Below, one piece after another: positions 1 to 7,488 of a stretch of DNA of 64,000 nt. A program made the translations under genes and the position numbers. Below the pieces are notes generated by a model. The model searched no databases. It saw only the letters and a program-made list of their open reading frames with translations, and had not been told where the DNA came from. Origin of the DNA: Prevotella heparinolytica (lineage in GTDB: Bacteria > Bacteroidota > Bacteroidia > Bacteroidales > Bacteroidaceae); NCBI RefSeq assembly GCF_004342845.1, contig NZ_SLXB01000004.1, positions 62,001 through 126,000 on the forward strand, given 5' to 3'. Every line of letters begins with the position of its first letter. Position 1 is the stretch's first letter.

Positions 1-2
1 TT

Positions 3-1403
3 GCAGAGGCTGCTACAACCGGTTGGGGAAATAACTGGCAAGGGCCTTCCTTTGAAATTGGTAAGGAAGGTACAGCTTCTGCCATTTATTACCTTAATCA
101 GGTAGAGAATAGTAAAATGGAGGTTGGAGGAAGTATGGCTAACTTTGTTGTTCGTGAAAAAGGGAAAAGTGATGTTCCCGGTACTATTATTGAAGGACAA
201 GGTCCGGAAGGTATGAATTGCACGAAGATAACTTCTGTTGCAAATCCTAGTCAAGATTGGGATACTCAATTCTTTATTTATACCCCTAATAAAGAATGGG
301 CAAGTGGGCAGAAATATAAAATTTCTTTTTGGTATAAAGCTTCTGCTGAAGCAGATTGTTCAACACAATGTCATGGCGAACCGGGAGCTTATAAGCATTG
401 GGCTATGCTTCCTCAAAATCCTCATTTCACACAAGAGTGGCAGTACTATGAAGCGACGGGAAGTATTCCGGCAGAGGGTGCCGGTATGAAATCTATCGCC
501 TTTAATCTCAACGTAGACAAAAATGCCGTAACATATTATTTTGCCAATATTGTTTGGGAATCGGAGGAAAAGGGAAATACTATCCCCCTCACTCCTGCCG
601 AGAAGAAAGACACCCTTACATGGGCTATGAACAACTGGGTGGAAGGTATGATGAAAGCAACGGGTGGTTATGTCACTACTTGGGATGTGGTGAACGAAGC
701 CATCGCAGGCGGTGGCGATGACGGCGAAGGCTTCTATCCTTTGCAATCCGCCAAGAACGTATCGGCAGAAGATGCCAAGAACAACTTCTATTGGCAAGAC
801 TACTTGGGAAGCGAAGACTATGTACGTATCGTGATAGCTGCTGCCCGCAAGTATTATGCCGAAAACGGTGGTACGGCTCCGTTGAAGCTCTTCATCAACG
901 ACTACAATCTGGAATCCGACTGGGACGACAATAAGAAAGCCAAGAGTTTGGTACACTGGATTGAGAAGTGGGAATCCGACGGCGTGACGAAGATTGACGG
1001 TATCGGCACACAGATGCACGTAAGCTGCCATGCCAATGCTGCCATGCAGAAGAGCAAGGAAGAGCACGTGGTGAAGATGTTCGAGATTCTGGCCAAAAGC
1101 GGCAAGTTAGTGAAGATTTCCGAACTCGACATGGGCTATGTGAACGAAGACGGCAAGAGCGTGAAGACGGCAGACATGACCGAAGCGCAGCACAAAGCGA
1201 TGGCCGAGTACTATAAGTTCATCGTGAAGAAGTACTTCGAGATTATTCCTGCTGCACAGCGATATGGCATCACCCAGTGGTGTGCCACCGACAGTCCTGC
1301 CGATTCGGGTTGGCGCGGTGGCGAACCCGTAGGTTTGTGGGATGCCAACTACAACCGTAAACACACTTACGCAGGCTTTGCCGATGGCTTGGCTGGAAAA
1401 TAA
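3..1403 (+). CDS. Endo-1,4-beta-xylanase GH10 with inserted CBMs (5' partial)
   Basis: The reading frame is open from base 3 and ends at the TAA at 1401-1403, so the start lies outside the window. The first ~195 residues look like the end of one CBM4/22-type beta-sandwich and all of a second (KISFWYKASAEADC region). They are followed by the C-terminal part of a GH10 barrel. The acid/base Glu is in WDVVNEAI (about residue 232 of the fragment) and the nucleophile Glu is in ISELDMG (about 374). Tandem CBMs inserted in a GH10 barrel are typical of surface xylanases in Bacteroides and Prevotella xylan loci, where the CBMs bind xylan while the barrel cuts the backbone. Base composition is visibly AT-richer up to about position 560 than after it, close to the CBM/barrel junction. 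Identification as GH10 is secure; the CBM family is inferred. Confidence 0.93.
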   Translation, partial: AEAATTGWGNNWQGPSFEIGKEGTASAIYYLNQVENSKMEVGGSMANFVVREKGKSDVPGTIIEGQGPEGMNCTKITSVANPSQDWDTQFFIYTPNKEWASGQKYKISFWYKASAEADCSTQCHGEPGAYKHWAMLPQNPHFTQEWQYYEATGSIPAEGAGMKSIAFNLNVDKNAVTYYFANIVWESEEKGNTIPLTPAEKKDTLTWAMNNWVEGMMKATGGYVTTWDVVNEAIAGGGDDGEGFYPLQSAKNVSAEDAKNNFYWQDYLGSEDYVRIVIAAARKYYAENGGTAPLKLFINDYNLESDWDDNKKAKSLVHWIEKWESDGVTKIDGIGTQMHVSCHANAAMQKSKEEHVVKMFEILAKSGKLVKISELDMGYVNEDGKSVKTADMTEAQHKAMAEYYKFIVKKYFEIIPAAQRYGITQWCATDSPADSGWRGGEPVGLWDANYNRKHTYAGFADGLAGK

Positions 1404-1423
1404 CCATTTAAATCAATAACCTT

Positions 1424-1454
1424 GATGGTAGAAGGCATTACGCTTTCTACCATC
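1424..1454 (+). other. Intercistronic hairpin
   Basis: A perfect 10-bp inverted repeat (GATGGTAGAA / TTCTACCATC) with an 11-nt loop lies 20 bp after the GH10 stop codon. No T-run follows, so it may be an mRNA-stabilising or partial-attenuation hairpin between the first two genes rather than a full terminator. Confidence 0.5.
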
Positions 1455-1503
1455 TATACCTCATCAATTAAACAAAGAAAACCGAAGTATTATCTTTAGA
1501 GAC

Positions 1504-2805
1504 ATGAAGCATATTCCCTTTTTTTTCCTCTTTTTCTGCCTGTTTTTTTCTGCTTGTTCCGAGGAGTCTCTGCCACCTGAGCCGAAACCCAAGCCACAGC
1601 CGGAAGTGGAAGAGCCGCAGCCGAAGCCTGAACCGGAAGAGGTAGTGACCAACGTGTTGCCTGCCTTGAATGTGGTGGGGCGTTACTTGAAGAACGAAAA
1701 GGGAGAAATCGTCAACCTGCATGGATTTACGCAGACTTACAGCCCTTTCTTCAACAACAACGCATGGAACAACTATGATGTGCAAGCCTGCCTTGCATAC
1801 AACAAACGCATGGTGGACGAGATACTGGCGGTAGGCTGGAAGTTCGACTTCGTGCGGATGCACCTCGACCCTTACTGGAGCGACGACCCCGATATGAAGT
1901 CCGTGCGCTACGAAGGACACGAACGCTTCTCCGAAGCCCGTTTCAGGAAATACCTTGATGCGCTGTTTGTGCCGATGGCGGAGTATTTCATCTCCAAAGG
2001 CCTGTATGTGGTGATGCGTCCGCCGGGCGTATGTCCGCATGCTGATCCTTACAAGGGCATCGAGTTGGGCGACAGTTATCAGTTCTTCCTCCTCAAAGTG
2101 TGGGACATCGTGGCGCAGCATACCAAGCTGAAGAACAACACGGGCGTGATGTTCGAGCTGGCCAACGAGCCTGTCAACATCAAAGGGACTGACGGCACTT
2201 ACGGCAGTTGGGGCGATGGGTACTTCAAGAACCTCAAGCTGTACTTTCAGGAGATAGTGAATAAGGTTCGCAAGCATTGCCGCAACGTCATCTGGGTGCC
2301 GGGATTGGGCTACCAGTCTTTGTATGCCGGCTATGCCAAGCATCGCATCGAAGGAGAGAACATCGGCTTTGCAGTGCATTGCTATCCCGGATGGTATGGC
2401 AGCGACGCCGAAGAAGACAGTGCCGAGGGCATAGGAGCATCTGTGGGTGGAGGTTACGAGAGCTTCCTGCGCGGATGGAAGGCACAGGTAGGGCCGGTAT
2501 CGGCTTTCGCCCCCATCATGGTGACGGAGATAGACTGGGCGCCGAAGAAGTACAACGCCACTTGGGGAAAGAGCATTACCGGCGTGGCGGGAGGAAAGGG
2601 CTTCGGGGCTAACTTCAAGCGCATTGCCGACGACGAGGGGAACGTGTCTTGGCTGTTCTTCACCACGAAGTCGCACGAGTTGGCGGCTTTCAAGGACGTG
2701 GAAGGTACGCCGGGCAACTACACTTTCCTCAACGACCCCGAAGCATGCGCATGGCCCATATACCATTGGTTTAAGGAATATGCCGAGGCAAAGAACAACA
2801 ATTAG
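1504..2805 (+). CDS. GH5-family glycoside hydrolase lipoprotein, probable xylanase
   Basis: This 433-residue protein has a lipoprotein signal (hydrophobic Phe-rich stretch ending SAC, lipid-anchored Cys near residue 18). A Pro/Glu/Lys-rich linker follows (about 22-46) that would hold the enzyme away from the outer membrane. The catalytic domain fills the rest. The acid/base Glu is in FELANEP (E222) and the nucleophile Glu in VTEIDW (E342), the two beta-strand positions expected of a clan GH-A (GH5) barrel. Its position between two GH10 genes suggests action on the xylan backbone, and several Bacteroides xylan loci carry a GH5 subfamily 21 enzyme in this setting. The subfamily assignment is inferred from context and cannot be proved from the sequence alone. 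Confidence 0.85.
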   Translation: MKHIPFFFLFFCLFFSACSEESLPPEPKPKPQPEVEEPQPKPEPEEVVTNVLPALNVVGRYLKNEKGEIVNLHGFTQTYSPFFNNNAWNNYDVQACLAYNKRMVDEILAVGWKFDFVRMHLDPYWSDDPDMKSVRYEGHERFSEARFRKYLDALFVPMAEYFISKGLYVVMRPPGVCPHADPYKGIELGDSYQFFLLKVWDIVAQHTKLKNNTGVMFELANEPVNIKGTDGTYGSWGDGYFKNLKLYFQEIVNKVRKHCRNVIWVPGLGYQSLYAGYAKHRIEGENIGFAVHCYPGWYGSDAEEDSAEGIGASVGGGYESFLRGWKAQVGPVSAFAPIMVTEIDWAPKKYNATWGKSITGVAGGKGFGANFKRIADDEGNVSWLFFTTKSHELAAFKDVEGTPGNYTFLNDPEACAWPIYHWFKEYAEAKNNN

Positions 2806-2908
2806 CCCCAAAGCAGCCGGGGAGCATATAAAGAATAAGAATAAATAATACTTAGCGGTCTGATGACCGGTTTGGGTTAAATAATCGACAAGCAAAAAAG
2901 AACGAAAA

Positions 2909-4033
2909 ATGAGAAACAAGAAAACAGTATTGGCCGGCCTGCTTGCCATCGTGGTGACGGCTTGCGGTGCGCAGACAGCCGTAAAGAAAGAGGCGACGTT
3001 GAAAGATGCGTTAGGCGATAAGTTCCTTATCGGCACGGCGTTGAACACGCGGCAGTCGTCCGGACAAGACACGAATGCCGTGAAGGTGGTGAAAAAACAT
3101 TTCAATGCCATTGTGGCCGAAAACTGCATGAAGAGCGAAGTGCTTCAGCCCGAAGAGGGGCGTTATGACTTCCGTCAGGCCGACGAGTTCGTGAAGTTCG
3201 GCGAAGACAACGGCATGACGGTGACGGGACATTGCCTTATCTGGCACTCGCAGTGCCCCCGTTGGTTCTTGGTGGACAAAGACGGGAAGAACGTTTCGGC
3301 CGAAGTGCTGAAGCAACGCATGAAAGAACACATCACAACCGTTGTGAGCCGCTACAAAGGCCGCATCTTCGGTTGGGACGTGGTGAACGAGGCAATTATG
3401 GAAGACGGTTCGTACCGCAAGAGCAAGTTCTACGAGATATTGGGCGAGGAGTTCATTCCGCTTGCTTTCCAATATGCCCACGAGGCCGACCCCGATGCGG
3501 AGCTCTACTACAACGACTACAACATGCACGAACCCGGCAAGCGCGCCACGGTGGTGAAATTGGTGAACGACCTGAAGAAGCGCGGCCTGCGCATCGATGC
3601 CGTGGGCATGCAGGGGCACGTAGGCATGGACTATCCCGACCTGTCGGAGTTTGAGGCAAGCATGGAAGCTTATACGGCAACCGGTGCGAAGGTGATGATT
3701 ACGGAGTTCGACATGAGCGCACTGCCCACCATCAGCCGCTCGGCCAACGTGGCAGACAGGGTGGATTTTGAGAAGAAGACGTTGAATCCCTATCCCAATG
3801 GCTTGCCCGACAGCGTTTCGGTGGAATGGAACGCACGCATGGAGACGTTCATGAACCTCTTCATCAAGCACGCCGACTACGTGACCCGTGTGACGGCATG
3901 GGGCGTGAGCGACCGCGACTCATGGAAGAACAACTTCCCGATGCGTGGACGTACGGACTATCCGCTGTTCTTCGACCGCGAATATCGTCCGAAACCTTTC
4001 GTGCGGAAACTCATCGACGGCGCAGCGAAATAA
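2909..4033 (+). CDS. Endo-1,4-beta-xylanase GH10, lipoprotein
   Basis: This is a single-domain 374-residue GH10. The signal ends in VVTACG, giving a lipidated Cys near residue 19. Motifs in order are [11 protein letters not shown] (substrate-cleft His/Trp), WDVVNEAI with acid/base E161, and ITEFDMS with nucleophile E266. It lacks the CBM insertion of the first GH10 in the window, so it is probably the enzyme that processes shorter chains near or inside the outer membrane. It starts about 100 bp after the GH5 gene on the same strand. A 544-bp gap with a long hairpin and a palindromic array follows it. Confidence 0.95.
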   Translation: MRNKKTVLAGLLAIVVTACGAQTAVKKEATLKDALGDKFLIGTALNTRQSSGQDTNAVKVVKKHFNAIVAENCMKSEVLQPEEGRYDFRQADEFVKFGEDNGMTVTGHCLIWHSQCPRWFLVDKDGKNVSAEVLKQRMKEHITTVVSRYKGRIFGWDVVNEAIMEDGSYRKSKFYEILGEEFIPLAFQYAHEADPDAELYYNDYNMHEPGKRATVVKLVNDLKKRGLRIDAVGMQGHVGMDYPDLSEFEASMEAYTATGAKVMITEFDMSALPTISRSANVADRVDFEKKTLNPYPNGLPDSVSVEWNARMETFMNLFIKHADYVTRVTAWGVSDRDSWKNNFPMRGRTDYPLFFDREYRPKPFVRKLIDGAAK

Positions 4034-4064
4034 AACAGCCTCGCCACCCTCATACTTTTTTTAG

Positions 4065-4138
4065 AGGCGCAGAGCGCTTCGGCTTCAAGACCCTCCGAGC
4101 AGAGGAGGAAACCTTGAAGGGCTGTGCGGTCTGCGCCT
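4065..4138 (+). terminator. Long stem-loop after the GH10 gene, possible terminator
   Basis: Outer arms AGGCGCAGA and TCTGCGCCT pair perfectly. Nested CTTCAAG/CTTGAAG and CCTCC/GGAGG arms give a long branched hairpin followed by a pyrimidine-rich TTTCTGTTTCTC. It sits 32 bp after the GH10 stop, so it could reduce transcription into the GH115 gene. The gap 4034-4577 otherwise holds the array at 4220-4292 and no convincing gene. Confidence 0.5.
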
Positions 4139-4219
4139 TTCTGTTTCTCTCCGTCCGGGTTTTTGGAGGTCTTGCGCAGCGGTGTTCTATGGGGACGGAA
4201 AACTACCTATATTTATCCC

Positions 4220-4292
4220 GTTCGGTGCGCATATATCCGCACCGTGCTGGAGATATATCCGCACCACGCTGCGGATATATGCGCACCGAACA
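4220..4292. repeat. Three-unit 22-bp palindromic array
   Basis: Three units at 4227-4248, 4249-4270 and 4271-4292 share an ATATAT(C/G)CGCACC core at exactly 22-bp spacing. The outer flanks form a perfect 22-bp inverted repeat (4220-4241 against 4270-4291). The core differs in sequence from the other arrays in the window but has the same period and palindromic design. Confidence 0.85.
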
Positions 4293-6394
4293 AGAAAAAT
4301 GGAGTTTGCAAGGGCTTGAGATACAGAAGTTTGCAAAACGTCATTTTCCCCCCAAAAATGCGCTCCGAAAGCATACTCGTTTTCCCCGTTCGGTGCGGCG
4401 GTGCGGATTGGCTTATTGAAGCAGGCCTGTCTGCCGAAAAAAAACAGCCTACAGCTTGCTTCACAGGTCATTAAGTGCGATATGTAACATCAGCAAAAGT
4501 TTTTGAAACATGTTTATGGGGCAGATTGGCAAAGAATGCTTTTCTTTGCCTCCGTCTGAAAGAACAAGATATTGAGTATGAAGAAAATGATTACGCTGAT
4601 GCTGCTGTGGATGCTTTCCGCGCAGGCCACTTTTTTGAGGGCAACCGATAGATGGGTCTCTTTCCAACCCGATGGCGGAAGTTTCGCGCTGGTCACTCCG
4701 CAAAGCAAATCGTTCGCCATTTGGTGCGACGGGGCGGAACATAAGGGCGTGTTGAGGGCAGTGGGCAATTTGCAGGCCGACTTCGAGAGGGTGACGGCGG
4801 CAAAGCCCCGTTTGGTGACAGAGGCCGGAAAAGACGTACGCATTGTAGTGGGCTCGTGGGACAAGAGTCCGCTCGTTCGTCGGCTGATGAAAGCCGCCGG
4901 GATAGAAGCCGGCGTGTTGGAAGGCAAAAACGAGAAATTTCTCATCACCACCCTTCGTGCGCCGCTTCCTGAATCGGAGGAAGAAATACTGCTCATTGCC
5001 GGAAGCGACAAGCGCGGCACCATCTACGGCATCTACGAACTCTCTGCCCGTATAGGAGTTTCGCCTTGGTATTGGTGGATGGATGTCCCTGCAGAACAAC
5101 ACGATGCAATCCATATAAAAAGAGGTGTGTACACCGATGGCGAACCGGCCGTGAAGTACCGGGGCCTGTTCATCAACGACGAATGGCCCTGTCTGGGCAG
5201 CTGGGCCACCGGGAAGTTCGGCGGGTTCAACAGCAAGATGTACGAACATGTCTACGAGCTGCTGCTACGGCTCAAAGCCAATTTCCTGTGGCCTGCCATG
5301 TGGGCATCGGCCTTCTATGCCGACGACCCGATGAACAGCGTGCTGGCCGATGAAATGGGAATCATCGTAGGCACCTCTCACCACGAACCGATGGCACGCA
5401 ACCATCAGGAGTGGGTAAGGAAACGCAAGGAATACGGGGCATGGGATTACGCCTCCAACCGGGAGGTGATAGACCGCTTCTTCCGTGAGGGGATGGAAAG
5501 AGCAGCCTCTACCGAAGACCTCATCACCATAGGGATGCGTGGCGACGGCGATGCCCCGATGGGTGGCGAAGAGGGTAAAGACCACGAATACGTGGCACGC
5601 TACAAGGAGAACATGCGCCTCATGGAGCAGATATTCAAGAACCAGCGCCGCATCATCAAGGAGGTGACGGGAAAGCCGGCCGAGAAGCGTCCGCAGGTAT
5701 GGGCCATCTATAAGGAGGTGCAGAAATACTACGACATGGGTCTGCGTCCGCCCAAAGATGTCATCATGCTGGTGTGCGACGACAACTGGGGGAATGTGCG
5801 CCGTCTGCCTGATGCCGAAGGGCGGAAGCATCCGGGAGGATGGGGCATGTACTACCACGTGGACTATGTGGGTGCGCCCCGCAACACCAAGTGGCTCAAC
5901 GTGACCCCCATTCAGAACCTGTGGGAACAGATGCGCCTGACCTACGACTATGGCGTGGACAAACTCTGGGTGCTGAACGTGGGCGACATCAAGCCGATGG
6001 AATATCCCATCACATTGTTCTTGGATATGGCATGGAACCCACGAAGCTACAACGCCGACAACCTGCTGGAGCATACCGAGCGGTTCTGCGCCGCCCAGTT
6101 CGGCCAAGAGCAGGCCGAAGAGGCAGCGCGCATCCTCAACCTTTACTGCAAATACAGCGGACGTGTCACGCCCGAGATGCTGGACCGCAACACCTACAAC
6201 CTTGAAACGGGCGAATGGAAACAAGTGTCGGACGAGTTCCTGAAGCTGGAAGCCGAAGCCTTGAGGCAATACATCTCGCTGAAACCGGCCTACAAGGATG
6301 CTTACAAACAGCTCATCCTCTTCCCCGTGCAGGCCATGGCAAACCTTTATGAGATGTACTATGCCCAAGCCATGAACCATAAACTCTATAAGGA

Positions 6395-6642
6395 ACCTGA
6401 ATTCGGTATAAAACAAGATGTTATATGCCTGTTAAATACTTGTATATATCTTGCCGTTTTCCTCGCATATATGAGGTGCTGAACGTCGCATATACGAGAC
6501 CATGCACGTCGCATATACGAGACTACACACGTCGCATATACGAGACCACACACGTCGCATATACGAGACTTGGCACCACTGATTGACCCCTCCGGGAGCG
6601 TTTTTTGTATAGGCGGAGTCTCTTTTTACATCGAACTCAGGT
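6395..6642. mobile_element. 248-bp MITE-like element inserted in GH115
   Basis: Its ends are inverted: ACCTGAATTCGG at the left and the complement of ACCTGAGTTCG at the right. It is flanked by the 8-bp direct repeat TATAAGGA (6387-6394 and 6643-6650), where the intact gene would have one copy. It holds no transposase-sized reading frame. Its centre is a five-unit 23-bp palindromic array. The ends match three other elements in the window. Confidence 0.9.
6460..6574. repeat. Five-unit 23-bp array inside the GH115 insertion
   Basis: Units begin at 6460 (degenerate), 6483, 6506, 6529 and 6552. The conserved part is GTCGCATATACGAGAC, an imperfect palindrome, followed by a variable 5-7 bp spacer. 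Confidence 0.9.
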
Positions 6643-7488
6643 TATAAGGAGAACAATCCGCAGGCCAACGAGTGGGCGGAGCGGGTGGAGCGTGCTTTTA
6701 AACGCGACGCCGAACTGTGCCGCGACTACAATGAGGTGATGTCGGGCGGCAAGTGGAAGGGCATCATGACGCAGAAGCACATCGGATACACCTCGTGGAA
6801 CGATGACTTCCCGGCCGACGTGCAGCCGGAAGTGTTCCGTGTGGCAGACGCCGGACGCCTTACGGGTGGATACACCTTCACCGGAGAGAACGGGGTGGTG
6901 TCTATCGAAGCCGAGCACTTCCACCGTGCCGTAGATGCCGCCGATGCCGCATGGAAAGTGATTCCGCACATGGGGCGCACGTTGAGCGGCGTAGCCTTGA
7001 TGCCTTATACCGCTGCGGTGGACAATGCGTCGTTGAGCTACCGGATGCAGCTTCCGGCAGAACAGGAATGGGTCGACGTACACGTTGTGGTGAAGTCCAC
7101 CTTGGCTTTCAGCAATGTGCAGGGGCACCGCTATTCCGTGGCTTTCGAGGGAGGCGCCGAAGAGGTAGTGAACTTCAATGGCGACCTGAACGAAGAGCCT
7201 GCCAACATCTACACCAAGTTCTATCCCACGGTGGCACGCCGGGTGGTGGAGAAGAAGATACGGATGCGCCTTCCGGAAACAGACTCCGGATTGCATATGC
7301 TGGTGCTGAAACCTCTGGAGCCCGGCATCGTCTTCGAGAAAATCGTTGTGGACTACGGAGGCTATAAAGAAAGCTATCTGTTCATGAACGAGTCTCCTTG
7401 CAGGCGCGAGCCGTAGCGTTGGAACGAAAAACATCGGGGGAATCCCCGGTCGGATATACCTTGTTTTAAAATCTTTAATTGAAATATC

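Larger units (their letters stand above)
4578..7416 (+). pseudogene. GH115 xylan alpha-glucuronidase, split by a small insertion element
   Basis: The 5' part runs from ATG 4578 with a signal peptide (LLWMLSAQATFLRA) and reads as GH115 up to base 6394. It then enters a 248-bp element and stops at 6482 after 29 foreign residues. The GH115 frame resumes at 6643-6651 (YKENNPQANEW) and ends at 7414-7416. Removing the element and one target duplicate restores a continuous 860-codon gene, the usual length of the family. Element plus duplication is 256 bp, which is not a multiple of three, so the frame is lost. GH115 removes (4-O-methyl)glucuronic acid from internal xylose units. The insertion falls at residue 606, so the made product would lack the end of the helical region and the C-terminal domain. 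ATG 4578 is preferred over the TTG six bases upstream. Confidence 0.93.

Noticed and set aside
1468-3129. 553-codon minus-strand open frame spanning GH5 and into the second GH10
   Set aside because: Antisense to two well-supported hydrolase genes, and crosses their intergenic gap without any gene-like features.
4061-4474. Short overlapping frames through the palindromic gap after the second GH10
   Set aside because: They are produced by the repeats, have no ribosome site or conserved features, and exist on both strands.
5265-6416. 383-codon minus-strand open frame in GH115
   Set aside because: Antisense shadow; His/Val-rich composition typical of complement reading of a GC-biased gene.
6685-7416. 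Independent gene downstream of the GH115 insertion
   Set aside because: Sequence reads back in frame as GH115 to the element edge (6643). There is no signal peptide or promoter, so it is the severed 3' part.
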